Notes under the pieces: generated by a model
What the model was told of the DNA's origin: nothing
What the model saw: the letters and a program-made list of their open reading frames with translations, nothing else
Database searches by the model: none
Assembly: GCA_004211785.1 (NCBI GenBank)
Contig: SHBX01000001.1
Span: 372,001 to 436,000 of the forward strand
DNA: 64,000 nucleotides
Source of the DNA: Winogradskyella sp.
GTDB lineage: Bacteria > Bacteroidota > Bacteroidia > Flavobacteriales > Flavobacteriaceae
Direction: 5' to 3'
In this document: in pieces, positions 8,030-17,005 of the stretch
How the letters are laid out: each line of letters begins with the position of its first letter
Numbering within the stretch: position 1 is the stretch's first letter
Program-made: the position numbers and the translations under genes

Positions 8030-9289
8030 ATGTTTAATAAAGACCGTTGGGAAGAAATATTAGAAGCATTAAATGCTAATAAAGTCAGAACATTTTTGAC
8101 AGCATTTGGCGTGTTTTGGGGTATCACAATATTGGTGCTCCTTCTGGCGCTAACGAATGGATTAAGAACAGGTGTTACTGCAGATTTTGGAAACTTCGCT
8201 ACCAATTCTATGTTTATGTGGGGTCAACGTACATCAATTTCTTATAAAGGCATTCCGAAAGGGAAACGCTTGCAATACAAAATGTCTGATGTGGATGCAA
8301 TTAGAGCAGAAATTCCAGAATTAAAATATATTTCACCACGAAATTCTTTAGGTGGTTATAATGGCGCAAATAATGTAACAAGAGGCACAAAAACAGGAGC
8401 TTTTCAAATCTATGGTGATTATCCAGAGTTTATAAAGCAAAAGCCAATGGATATCTTAGAAGGTCGCTTTTTAAGTTACTCAGATATCAATGCAAAGCGG
8501 AAGATATGTGTTATAGGTCCAGATGTTATTAAAGGACTTTATGATAAAGAAGAGGAAGTTATAGGTTCTTATATTAAAATTAATGGTGTTAATTTTATGG
8601 TTGTTGGGACTTTTAAAATAACCAATTCTCAAGGCGACTCTGAAGAAGAAGCCAACACGGTATTTATACCTTTTACTACATTTAACCAAGCTTTTAATTA
8701 TGGTGACCGCGTGGGTTGGATGGCAATTACTGCTTTTGACAACACCAGTATCACAACTGTAAAACAACGTGTTTTCGATATTGTAAAAGGCAGAAAAAAT
8801 GTACACCCAAATGACGACCGCGCCATTGGCCATAGAGATTTGGCAGAACAGTTTGGGAGAGTCAATGGCCTTTTTGATATCTTATCTATTGTTGGGTATT
8901 TTGTTGGGATATTAATTTTGGCATCTGGTGTGATAGGTATTAATAATATCATGCTCATCGTTGTAAAAGAACGTACAAAAGAAATAGGTGTAAGGCGTGC
9001 TTTAGGCGCAACACCGTGGACTATAAAAGGTCAGATTTTACAAGAAAGTTTAATACTTACTATTTTATCAGGAATGGTAGGTGTAGCCTTTGCTGCATTT
9101 GTCATCTGGGCAATGAACTCAGTTTTAGATAGTGTAGGACCAGTAGAAAATTTTGCAAACCCAACAGTAAGTATGACGGTCGTTTTTGTGGCTTTAAGCA
9201 TACTTGTATTAGCAGGCGTCTTAGCAGGATTAATCCCAGCAAATAGAGCTACAAAAATGAAACCCGTTGACGCATTAAGAATAGAATAA
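8030..9289 (+). CDS. FtsX/MacB-type ABC permease, second of tandem pair
   Basis: A 419-residue paralogue of the preceding permease with the same order: N-terminal helix, MacB-like periplasmic domain, FtsX domain containing LIVVKERTKEIGVRRALGA, and a last helix ending LAGLIPANRATKMKPVDALRIE. It starts 2 bases after the upstream stop. The periplasmic domains of the two copies have diverged much more than their membrane parts, consistent with non-equivalent halves of a heterodimer contacting different partners. The substrate is unknown. Confidence 0.92.
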   Translation: MFNKDRWEEILEALNANKVRTFLTAFGVFWGITILVLLLALTNGLRTGVTADFGNFATNSMFMWGQRTSISYKGIPKGKRLQYKMSDVDAIRAEIPELKYISPRNSLGGYNGANNVTRGTKTGAFQIYGDYPEFIKQKPMDILEGRFLSYSDINAKRKICVIGPDVIKGLYDKEEEVIGSYIKINGVNFMVVGTFKITNSQGDSEEEANTVFIPFTTFNQAFNYGDRVGWMAITAFDNTSITTVKQRVFDIVKGRKNVHPNDDRAIGHRDLAEQFGRVNGLFDILSIVGYFVGILILASGVIGINNIMLIVVKERTKEIGVRRALGATPWTIKGQILQESLILTILSGMVGVAFAAFVIWAMNSVLDSVGPVENFANPTVSMTVVFVALSILVLAGVLAGLIPANRATKMKPVDALRIE

Positions 9290-9308
9290 ATCATTAGTAA
9301 ACACCATC

Positions 9309-10478
9309 ATGAAAAGAACCACCACTGTAATTGTATTAGTCACTATCGTATTAGTATTTGCGGCAGCGCTTTATTACTTATGGGATAAAAACCAGGAAAA
9401 CCCTGTAACCTATACAACACAGACTGCTTCAAAAGAAACAATTGTTGTAAACACTGTTGCAACAGGTAGCATTGTTCCAGAAGAAGAGGTCTTAATCAAG
9501 CCAAATATTTCTGGAGTTATTGAAGAAGTGTATGTAGAAGCAGGAGAGTTTGTAAAGCAAGGAGATCTAATCGCAAAAATTAGAGTTATACCAAATGTAT
9601 CTTCTTTAACAAGTTCAAAAAATAATATTGCATCTAATAGAAACTCATTGCAAACTGCAGAAATTAATTTTAAGACACAAAAATCACTTTACGATAGACA
9701 AAAGCAGTTGTTCGATAAAGGCGTAATTTCAGCAAATGACTTTGATCAAGTAAATAATACATATTTGCAAGCAAAGCAACGTGTAGACCAAGCAAAAATA
9801 GATTTGCAACAATCTAGACAGAATTATGATATTATTAAAACTGGAACAACATCTGGGTTAGGTAATATTGCACAAACACAAGTTAGAGCAACAGTTTCGG
9901 GAATGGTATTAGATGTCCCTGTAAAAGAAGGAAATCAAGTTATTGAAGCCAATAACTTTAATGAAGGGACATCAATTGCGTCTTTAGCTGATGTGACCAA
10001 AATGATTTTTGAAGGTAAAGTAGACGAAAGTGAAGTTGGCAAAATAAAAGAAGGATTGCCATTAGAAATTACAGTCGGTGCCATAGAAAATGAAAAATTT
10101 GACGCAGTGCTAGATTACATCGCTCCAAAAGGCGTTGCTGAAAATGGTGCCATTCAGTTTGAAATTAAAGGCTCACTTAAAGAGATAGATTCTACAACTA
10201 CATTTATTAGAGCAGGATTAAGTGCTAACGCTTCTATTATTTTAGAAAAAGCTGATAAGGTTTTAGCTATTAAAGAAGCTCTAGTTCAATACGATCCTGA
10301 AACTAAAAAACCATTTGTAGAAGTAGAAGTTGGTGATCAAGAGTTTGAGAGAAAAGATATTGAATTAGGTATAAGCAATGGTATTTTTGTAGAAATAAAA
10401 AGCGGTATTTCTGAAACGGATAAAATAAAGGTTTGGAACCAATTACAAGGACCACCAGAATATGCAGGTAGAAATTAA
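9309..10478 (+). CDS. Periplasmic adaptor (membrane fusion) protein, first copy
   Basis: A 389-residue MacA/HlyD-like adaptor. It has an inner-membrane anchor (about residues 6-24), a lipoyl/barrel-sandwich half (GVIEEVYVEAGEFVKQGDLI, near 68-87), an alpha-hairpin coiled coil with LFDKGVISANDFDQV, the second lipoyl half (TVSGMVLDVPVKEGNQV) and a beta-barrel domain. Adaptors bridge the inner-membrane ABC permease and the outer-membrane TolC channel. It starts 20 bases after the second permease. A second adaptor lies beyond the TolC gene. Confidence 0.9.
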   Translation: MKRTTTVIVLVTIVLVFAAALYYLWDKNQENPVTYTTQTASKETIVVNTVATGSIVPEEEVLIKPNISGVIEEVYVEAGEFVKQGDLIAKIRVIPNVSSLTSSKNNIASNRNSLQTAEINFKTQKSLYDRQKQLFDKGVISANDFDQVNNTYLQAKQRVDQAKIDLQQSRQNYDIIKTGTTSGLGNIAQTQVRATVSGMVLDVPVKEGNQVIEANNFNEGTSIASLADVTKMIFEGKVDESEVGKIKEGLPLEITVGAIENEKFDAVLDYIAPKGVAENGAIQFEIKGSLKEIDSTTTFIRAGLSANASIILEKADKVLAIKEALVQYDPETKKPFVEVEVGDQEFERKDIELGISNGIFVEIKSGISETDKIKVWNQLQGPPEYAGRN

Positions 10479-10519
10479 TTCTGTTTTATGTAACACTTTA
10501 AAATTTACATAGACATATA

Positions 10520-10589
10520 GCACATATTATGAAACATCCATTATCCAATATTGGAGAAATATATAAAGACATTAGGATGTTCTATGTGC
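10520..10589. repeat. Nested inverted repeat between adaptor and TolC genes
   Basis: Left arms GCACATA (10520-10526) and AACATCC (10533-10539) match right arms GGATGTT (10575-10581) and TATGTGC (10583-10589), with a 6-versus-1 base internal bulge. Between them sits a perfect 12-base palindrome TCCAATATTGGA (10544-10555). The 137-base gap between coding regions is otherwise AT-rich. The element could fold in the operon mRNA or be a small mobile-element remnant; neither is proven. Confidence 0.6.
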
Positions 10590-10615
10590 ACTTTAAAAAA
10601 AATTAACAAAGACAC

Positions 10616-12055
10616 ATGAAAAAATCAATCATTATTATAGCAGTTCTACTTATAGGAGTTTCTGCGTACTCACAAAAAAAATGGACACTTACAGAATGTG
10701 TCCAATATGCTTTGGATAATAATATATCAATAAAACAAAGCGAGTTAGATTTAGAAGCAACAGATATAGAAAGGTTAACAGCATTAGGTAATTTTTTGCC
10801 ATCATTTAATGCTTCAGCTGGAGTTAATGAGAATACGGGTCTTAGTTTTAATCCCATTACAAATAATGCCCAAACGACTACCTTTTTATCTGTTTCAGGA
10901 AATGTCAATGTTGGATATACAGTATTCGATGGTCTTAGAAATATAAGACAGGCACAACGAGCAAAAATATCTAAATTATCAAGTCAGTATCGATTAGATA
11001 AAATGAAGGATGACATTTCGCTTTTTGTTGCAAATAGTTACCTTCAAGTGATTTTAAACAAAGCAAATTTGGAGGTTTTAAAATCTCAAAATGATGTAAC
11101 CAAACAACAAATCAGACAAACAGAAGAGTTAGTAGAAGTTGGCACCTTGCCACAAGGAGATTTGTTAGAAATTAAAGCTACTGATGCGAGTGAACAACAA
11201 TCTATTGTTAATGCTGAAAATCAAATAAGGATTTCTTTAATCAGTTTAGCACAATTGTTATTGATTAAAGATTATGAAAATTTTGATATTCAAGATGAAG
11301 GTTACGGTATTGTAGATTCTATATCAGATAAATCTGTTGATGAGATTATTGGAAAAGCTAAAGAGAATCGTTCTGAAATTAGAATAGCTAAACAAGATGT
11401 AGAATTAGCAGAGAAAGATTTACAGATTGCACGTGGCGCATACTTGCCAACGCTTTCAGCCTTTTTTGGTTATAGTACAAGGTATGCAAATTCACCAAAT
11501 TTCACACAAGTGGTTGACCCTAATAACCCTACAATAACTCAACAAATAGGAGTAGTACAGGGCACAGGACAAGCTGTTGTGAGTGATTTTCCAAACACAA
11601 GTACAATAGAAGTTTCAGCAGATCCATTTATTGATCAGCTTTATGCAAATGATGGTATCTCATATGGGTTTAGTTTAAACATTCCTATTTTCAATGGATT
11701 TAATACTCGCGCAAGTGTAAAGCGTAATAAAATTAATCTTGAACGTAGTAAGTATCAATTAGAACAAGCAGAATTAGACCTAGAATCTACTGTTTATCAA
11801 GCATATGTTGATGCAAAAGGAAGCCTAAAAGCCTATGAAGCTGCTTTATTAGCATTGGAATCTCAAGAATTAGCTTATGAATATGCCAAGGCAAGATATG
11901 ATGAAGGCTTAACCAATGCTTTCGATTTTAGTCAAGCTAAATTGAGATACGATAATTCAAAAATCAACTTAAATACAGCCAAATACGATTATATTTTTAA
12001 ATTAAAAGTATTAGAGTTGTATTTTGGAATACCAGCCACAGAATTAAAATTTTAG
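10616..12055 (+). CDS. TolC-family outer-membrane efflux protein
   Basis: A 479-residue outer membrane efflux protein with a signal peptide ending in GVSAYSQ (about residue 19) and two long alpha-helical/beta repeat halves typical of the OEP family: WTLTECVQYALDNNISIKQS opens the first and IGKAKENRSEIRIAKQDV the second. It would form the trimeric exit duct for the neighbouring ABC efflux pump. It lies 137 bases after the first adaptor and 2 bases before the second, so it is in the same operon. The substrate cannot be inferred. Confidence 0.92.
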   Translation: MKKSIIIIAVLLIGVSAYSQKKWTLTECVQYALDNNISIKQSELDLEATDIERLTALGNFLPSFNASAGVNENTGLSFNPITNNAQTTTFLSVSGNVNVGYTVFDGLRNIRQAQRAKISKLSSQYRLDKMKDDISLFVANSYLQVILNKANLEVLKSQNDVTKQQIRQTEELVEVGTLPQGDLLEIKATDASEQQSIVNAENQIRISLISLAQLLLIKDYENFDIQDEGYGIVDSISDKSVDEIIGKAKENRSEIRIAKQDVELAEKDLQIARGAYLPTLSAFFGYSTRYANSPNFTQVVDPNNPTITQQIGVVQGTGQAVVSDFPNTSTIEVSADPFIDQLYANDGISYGFSLNIPIFNGFNTRASVKRNKINLERSKYQLEQAELDLESTVYQAYVDAKGSLKAYEAALLALESQELAYEYAKARYDEGLTNAFDFSQAKLRYDNSKINLNTAKYDYIFKLKVLELYFGIPATELKF

Positions 12056-12057
12056 AC

Positions 12058-13365
12058 ATGAGTAAAACATTAAAAATAGCCTTAATAGTTGTTGGAGCTT
12101 TACTGTTATTTCTTGTAATAGGAAAGTCCACAGGAATGTTTGGAAAAAAAGGAAATTTCAAACAAGTGAGTACCCAAGATGTAGAACTTAAAGAAGTTAT
12201 TGAAACAGTTTCTGCTACAGGGAAAATTCAACCAGAAGTAGAAGTTAAGATTTCTAGCGAAGTGTCTGGTGAGATATTAGAGTTGCCTTTTAAAGAAGGT
12301 CAGCAAGTAAAAAAAGGAGATTTATTAGTTAGAGTAAATCCAGATTTAATTCAGTCTGCATTAAGCCGTTCTCAAGCATCATACCAAAACGTTAAGGCTG
12401 GTTTAGAGCAAGCAGAAGCTACTTTAAAGCAAGCCAAAGCAGATTATGATAGAAACAAAGCTTTGTTTGACAAAGGTGTTATCTCAAGAGCAGATTGGGA
12501 TAGAGCCATTGCAGCTTATGAAACTGCAGAAGCTGGAAAAAGCTCGGCATATTATGGTGTGCAAAGCGCAGGAGCAACAGTAAACGAAGCTCGTGATAAT
12601 TTAAGTAGAACGACTATTTATGCACCAATGAGTGGAACTATTTCTTTGCTTAATGTAGAGTTAGGTGAACGTGTTGTAGGGACTCAGCAAATGGCAGGTA
12701 CAGAAATTCTGAGAGTAGCCAATCTTAACAATATGGAGGTTGAAGTTGATGTAAACGAAAATGACATTGTTAAAGTTAATATCGGAGACACTACTATTGT
12801 TGAAGTTGATGCGTATTTAAAGAAGGAATTTAAAGGTATAGTTACTGAGATTGCAAACTCTGCCGCTGGGACTTTAGCTGCTGATCAAGTTACTAATTTT
12901 AAGGTTAAAGTTAGAATTATAGAAGAGTCTTATGCAGAATTAACTGAAGGTAAACCAGAGGCATACTCGCCATTTAGACCAGGAATGACTGCAACTGTAG
13001 ATGTTATCACCGATAAAAGAGAAGAATCAGTAGCAGTACCTATTAGCGCTATAGTTATAAAAACCGATACCAGCTCAACAAAGAAGCCCTATGGAACTAA
13101 GATAGAGACTGATACAAATTCATCTAAAGAAGAAGAAAAATTCGAATGTGTTTTTGTAAATGAAAACGGCGTAGCAAAATTACGTGTTGTAAAAACAGGT
13201 ATTCAAGACGATACTAATATCGAAATTGTTTCAGGTCTTAAAGAAGGCGATAAAATTATTACTGGACCATACAATATGGTTTCCAAAACTCTGAAGCCTG
13301 GAGATAAGGTCGAAGAAAAAGATAAAAAAGGCGCTTCGCGAGAAGAAGATAAAGCCGAAGATTAA
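12058..13365 (+). CDS. Periplasmic adaptor (membrane fusion) protein, second copy
   Basis: A 435-residue HlyD/MacA-like adaptor with an N-terminal membrane anchor (about residues 5-23), lipoyl halves (EISGEILELPFKEGQQVKK-like segment near 75-95), a coiled-coil hairpin containing LFDKGVISRADWDRA, beta-barrel and membrane-proximal domains, and a charged tail (KVEEKDKKGASREEDKAED). It is related to the first adaptor, especially in the hairpin tip, but is longer. Two adaptors in one operon suggest a hetero-oligomeric adaptor ring or two alternative assemblies. tsaB follows after 3 bases. Confidence 0.9.
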   Translation: MSKTLKIALIVVGALLLFLVIGKSTGMFGKKGNFKQVSTQDVELKEVIETVSATGKIQPEVEVKISSEVSGEILELPFKEGQQVKKGDLLVRVNPDLIQSALSRSQASYQNVKAGLEQAEATLKQAKADYDRNKALFDKGVISRADWDRAIAAYETAEAGKSSAYYGVQSAGATVNEARDNLSRTTIYAPMSGTISLLNVELGERVVGTQQMAGTEILRVANLNNMEVEVDVNENDIVKVNIGDTTIVEVDAYLKKEFKGIVTEIANSAAGTLAADQVTNFKVKVRIIEESYAELTEGKPEAYSPFRPGMTATVDVITDKREESVAVPISAIVIKTDTSSTKKPYGTKIETDTNSSKEEEKFECVFVNENGVAKLRVVKTGIQDDTNIEIVSGLKEGDKIITGPYNMVSKTLKPGDKVEEKDKKGASREEDKAED

Positions 13366-13368
13366 TTA

Positions 13369-14043
13369 ATGGCATTAATCTTAAATATAGAAACAAGCAC
13401 AACCAATTGTTCAGTCTCCTTATCTAAAGATGAGGAGACTTTGGTTTTAAAAGAAGATAATAATTCTGGCTATTCTCATGCCGAAAAGCTACACCTATTC
13501 ATCAAAGATGTTATGGATTCTGCCGGCATATCTAAAAATAGTTTAGACGCAGTAGCTGTAAGTAAGGGACCAGGTTCTTACACAGGTTTGCGTATTGGAG
13601 TTTCTTCAGCAAAAGGACTTTGCTATGCGCTTAATAAGCCATTAATAGCTATTTCTACACTAGAGGCTATGGCACATCAAGTAAATGCATCATACGGACT
13701 TATTATACCTATGTTAGATGCAAGGCGCATGGAAGTCTATTCTGCTGTATTTAGCTATGATTATAGTTCTACAAGAGAGATTAAAGCTGAGATTTTGGAT
13801 CAAATGAGTTTTAAATCCGAATTAGAAAACGGAACCGTCCATTTTATTGGTAATGCTGTCGAAAAAACAAAGACAATTATTAATAATGATAATGCTGTTT
13901 TTATTGAAGGAAAATTACCTTCTGCTTCAACAATGGGGAAAATAGCAAATAGGAAATACCAAAAAAACGACTTTGAAGATGTCGCTTATTTTGAACCGTA
14001 TTATCTAAAAGATTTTGTGGCTATAAAATCGAAAAAATTCTAA
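13369..14043 (+). CDS. tsaB: tRNA threonylcarbamoyladenosine biosynthesis protein TsaB
   Basis: A 224-residue member of the ASKHA/Kae1-like fold with ILNIETSTTNCSVSLS at the N-terminus and the family motif VSKGPGSYTGLRIG near residues 63-76. TsaB is the scaffold partner of TsaD in making t6A37 on tRNAs that read ANN codons. It has no direct link to the efflux operon upstream but is only 3 bases away, so it may be read through from it. It converges with the mscS-like gene, leaving a 2-base gap. Confidence 0.93.
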   Translation: MALILNIETSTTNCSVSLSKDEETLVLKEDNNSGYSHAEKLHLFIKDVMDSAGISKNSLDAVAVSKGPGSYTGLRIGVSSAKGLCYALNKPLIAISTLEAMAHQVNASYGLIIPMLDARRMEVYSAVFSYDYSSTREIKAEILDQMSFKSELENGTVHFIGNAVEKTKTIINNDNAVFIEGKLPSASTMGKIANRKYQKNDFEDVAYFEPYYLKDFVAIKSKKF

Positions 14044-14045
14044 AA

Positions 14046-14852
14046 TTATTTCTTAATTTCAACTTGATGAGGATATGGTATTTCTATACCAGCTTTGTCT
14101 AATGCTATTTTAGTGTTTTCGGTAATACCAAAATAGACATCCCAATAATCATCAGTTTTACACCAAGGTCTTACCGCAAAATTCACTGAGCTATCAGCAA
14201 GTTCCATAACATCTACTGTTGGCGTTATAGAAGTCAATACTTTAGGATGAGCTTTTAAAACAGACATAAAAATGGCTTTTGCTTTTTTAATATCTTCATC
14301 ATAACCAATACCAAAAACAAGATCTACACGTCGTGTACCTTCAGAGGTATAATTAATTATTGTGCCATTAGAAAGGTTTCCATTGGGTAATACTATTTCT
14401 TTATTGGATAAGCCAGTAAGCTTGGTTGTAAATATTTCTATTTCCTTGACGACTCCAATTTCACCTTGTGCCTCAACTAAATCACCAATTTTAAAGGGTT
14501 TAAAAATCATGATAAGTACACCGCCAGCAAAATTACCTAATGACCCTTGAAGAGCAAGACCTATTGCCAAACCTATAGAAGCCAAAATTGCTGCAAAAGA
14601 TGTGGTAGCAATGCCTACAGTTGTCAAAACAATAACAATGAGTATAACCTTAAGTCCCCAGCGAATTAAATTAATTAGAAATTTTTGCAAACTATCATCA
14701 TAGCTGCTTTTATTCATCATACGTTTTACGCCTTTGAGTAAAACTTTTATGATAAAATTTCCGATAAACCATATCAGAAAAGCTGCAATAAGTTTTGGGC
14801 CAAAGTTGACTAACAGATCGTAACCCTTGTCAATCCAGTCTTGAGAATTCAT
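14046..14852 (-). CDS. Small-conductance mechanosensitive channel (MscS family)
   Basis: A 268-residue channel, the short MscS type. Three hydrophobic segments occupy the first 110 residues. The glycine/alanine-rich pore helix TM3 reads ASIGLAIGLALQGSLGNFAGG, and the beta domain has the family signature LPNGNLSNGTIINYT. An alpha/beta C-terminal domain follows. It opens on membrane tension to release solutes during osmotic downshock. It is the last gene of a minus-strand group; a bidirectional terminator (14875-14905) separates it from the gene upstream, so it is transcribed on its own. Confidence 0.93.
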   Translation of the reverse strand: MNSQDWIDKGYDLLVNFGPKLIAAFLIWFIGNFIIKVLLKGVKRMMNKSSYDDSLQKFLINLIRWGLKVILIVIVLTTVGIATTSFAAILASIGLAIGLALQGSLGNFAGGVLIMIFKPFKIGDLVEAQGEIGVVKEIEIFTTKLTGLSNKEIVLPNGNLSNGTIINYTSEGTRRVDLVFGIGYDEDIKKAKAIFMSVLKAHPKVLTSITPTVDVMELADSSVNFAVRPWCKTDDYWDVYFGITENTKIALDKAGIEIPYPHQVEIKK

Positions 14853-14874
14853 ATGTAATTTTGATTAGTTTATA

Positions 14875-14905
14875 AAAAAGATGGTTATTAAATAACCATC
14901 TTTTT
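14875..14905. terminator. Bidirectional terminator hairpin
   Basis: AAAAAGATGGTTATT (14875-14889) and its reverse complement AATAACCATCTTTTT (14891-14905) are separated by one base. A/T runs on both sides make it usable on either strand. It lies 17 bases past the stop of the unknown secreted protein gene (14923-15597, minus), whose transcript it most likely ends. Confidence 0.8.
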
Positions 14906-14922
14906 CTGTGTTCTATAATTGA

Positions 14923-15597
14923 TTAGAGTTGAGCTAAGAATGTAGCGACTGTAATCAAATCTTTTTCTTTTTTCAAGGATACTCTCTTTTCTTTTAAAAA
15001 GGCTTTTATTTTTTTAGCATTCTTAGGATAAGCTTTTAATAAATCTTTTTTTCTTGTAGGGAAAGGCCTAATCACATTTCCTTTTTTAATATAAAAATTT
15101 GAATCTTCCTTTGAAAATTTTGCAGGCTTGTCTTGTTGGTAACTTGTAGCTGCAGGAACTTTATCGTAGTATTTTATAATTTCTTCTTTAAGCAAAGCAA
15201 AAGAAGGTGTTTCATTAACTACATTCAAAAAGCCACTTTTTGCTACACCGCTTGGTGTCGAAAATTTAAATGTTCTGTATATCTTATTATTCTGCGTGAA
15301 CATCACTTGATAGTCTAAGTTCTTGTCAAGCGCAATGATTTTTGTTCCTAAGTTAACTTCCATCTCACCATTATAGGCGTTAAATCTTGCTGTATACACA
15401 ACATTATCGTAGCCTTTTACTTTTACAGGTGAGAATTTTTCATCGACATATGGGCTGCCCAGAGCATCTACTGGCTGACTTACATCTGATGACATAAGAA
15501 GTTTTTCTGTAGCTATATCGATACTTGATTGTCCTTGACTATATATAGTAAATGCAAATAGTATAAGGCAAAGGCTTGTTAAAATTGTTTTCTTCAT
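14923..15597 (-). CDS. Secreted protein of unknown function
   Basis: 224 residues with a clear signal peptide (MKKTILTSLCLILFAFTIYSQ). The mature part is rich in beta-strand-like segments in its first half (PVKVKGYDNVVYTARFNAY, GEMEVNLGTKII), then a lysine-rich C-terminal third (TRKKDLLKAYPKNAKKIKAFLKE). I do not recognise a named domain. The pattern (periplasmic or outer-membrane-facing beta domain, basic tail) is common among lineage-specific flavobacterial proteins. It has its own terminator, and the nearest minus-strand gene upstream is dodecin, 126 bases away. Confidence 0.72.
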   Translation of the reverse strand: MKKTILTSLCLILFAFTIYSQGQSSIDIATEKLLMSSDVSQPVDALGSPYVDEKFSPVKVKGYDNVVYTARFNAYNGEMEVNLGTKIIALDKNLDYQVMFTQNNKIYRTFKFSTPSGVAKSGFLNVVNETPSFALLKEEIIKYYDKVPAATSYQQDKPAKFSKEDSNFYIKKGNVIRPFPTRKKDLLKAYPKNAKKIKAFLKEKRVSLKKEKDLITVATFLAQL

Positions 15598-15723
15598 GGT
15601 GTATAATATTTTGAGTTATTAATCTTTAGATTCTAAAAATGCCATTAGGTTTAATAAATAAAAAACTAACCTAATCTTTTCATTTCTATTGGCATCAAAA
15701 ACAATGCCATATAAATGTTAAAT

Positions 15724-15924
15724 TTACCTGACTTCGAAAGTTAATTTAAGATTTACTCTAAATTCTACAACATCACTTCCGTTCACAATAGCACTTTGAT
15801 CTTGTACATAAACAGACTTAATGTTCTTTACAGTTTTAGAGGCTTCTTTTACTGCTTTTTTTGTTGCGTCTTCCCAACTCTTTTCAGAATTAGAAAGTAC
15901 TTCTATGACTTTTAATACTGCCAT
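15724..15924 (-). CDS. Dodecin family flavin-binding protein
   Basis: A 66-residue protein matching the dodecin fold: a helix flanked by three strands, with SEKSWEDATKKAVKEASKTVKNI forming the helix and VVEFRVNLKLTFEVR the final strands. Dodecins are 12-subunit shells that store or buffer flavins in the cytoplasm. The usual length is 65-70 residues, so it is complete. It stands between the Nfu gene and the unknown secreted protein gene on the same strand, about 50 bases after Nfu. Confidence 0.9.
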   Translation of the reverse strand: MAVLKVIEVLSNSEKSWEDATKKAVKEASKTVKNIKSVYVQDQSAIVNGSDVVEFRVNLKLTFEVR

Positions 15925-15973
15925 TTTATTTGATTTTTAATTATACTTAAGTTCAAATTTAAGAAATAACTCA

Positions 15974-16876
15974 TTAACCGTTAATAGCAAAAACAGATAT
16001 GTTTTGGTCATTAAGCATTTCTTTAAGCATGTTTTCTATACCGTTTTTAAGCGTAAAAGTCGATGATGGACAACCGCTACAAGCACCTTGGAGTAAGACT
16101 TCTACTTTTTTTGATTTATTATCAAAAGAAATAAACTCAATATTACCACCATCACTAGCTACAGCTGGTTTTACATATTCTTCTAATATGTTAACGATAT
16201 TTTTTGAGATATCGTCTAATTTTTCAAAATCTGTTTCTGCCTTTTTTTCTTCAAGGTCTTTTTGCTGCGATATAGGCTGACTTAAAATTGGCTTTCCAGC
16301 TTCTACATAAGTTTTTATAAATTCTCTAAGTTGTACGGTTATGTCTTCCCACTCTGCAACATCATATTTTGTAATAGAAATGTAGTTTTTGTCCATAAAT
16401 ACACTCTTAACAAAAGGAAACTGAAACAGTTCAGTTGCTATCGGTGACACTTTAGCGTCGTCAATAGAGGAGAACTCACATATTTGTCCAACAAGTGCCT
16501 TGTTGCACACAAATTTTAAAACACTAGGATTTGGTGTGCTCTCTGCATAGACTGTGACGGCATTTTTTGGTTTAGAAGCTTCTTCCTCAATGACTAACGC
16601 ATCAGAGTTTAAATATGCCTTAATCTGCTCAGCGACTTCGCTTTGTACATCTGCCCATTCAACAATATTATAACGCTCAATAGCTACGAAATTAGAGGCA
16701 ATGTAAACTTTTTTTACAAATGGTAAGTAAAATAATTGCTGTGCTAAGGGTGAGTTTACTGCCTCATCTATGTTGTTAAACTCATAACTATTATGTTGGG
16801 TAATAAACCGGTTGGCCTCAAATTTAATGATAGCCTCATTTGAGGTTGGTTGTATACTGATATCTGTAGTATTCAT
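15974..16876 (-). CDS. Nfu-type Fe-S cluster scaffold with duplicated N-terminal domain
   Basis: A 300-residue NifU-family protein. The C-terminal NifU domain (about residues 220-300) has the cluster-binding CxxC in LLQGACSGCPSS. Before it are two copies of the Nfu N-terminal domain (about residues 8-95 and 108-200); both contain the pattern FPFVKxV/LPFVKxV followed by DxAEWEDI/NIVEWADV. Nfu proteins carry Fe-S clusters to target enzymes. A TATTTTTG element (16890-16897 read on the minus strand) ends about 13 bases before the ATG. It is divergent from the T9SS substrate gene. Confidence 0.9.
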   Translation of the reverse strand: MNTTDISIQPTSNEAIIKFEANRFITQHNSYEFNNIDEAVNSPLAQQLFYLPFVKKVYIASNFVAIERYNIVEWADVQSEVAEQIKAYLNSDALVIEEEASKPKNAVTVYAESTPNPSVLKFVCNKALVGQICEFSSIDDAKVSPIATELFQFPFVKSVFMDKNYISITKYDVAEWEDITVQLREFIKTYVEAGKPILSQPISQQKDLEEKKAETDFEKLDDISKNIVNILEEYVKPAVASDGGNIEFISFDNKSKKVEVLLQGACSGCPSSTFTLKNGIENMLKEMLNDQNISVFAING

Positions 16877-17005
16877 GTATTTTTTTTTGCAAAAATAAGA
16901 AATAACAAAACTAAACGTTATCTGTTTAACAAGGTTTACATCGAATTTTAACTATAGTTGTCGTTTAAATTGATTAATTTTCGTTCCTCAAAAAAAAAGC
17001 GCTTA

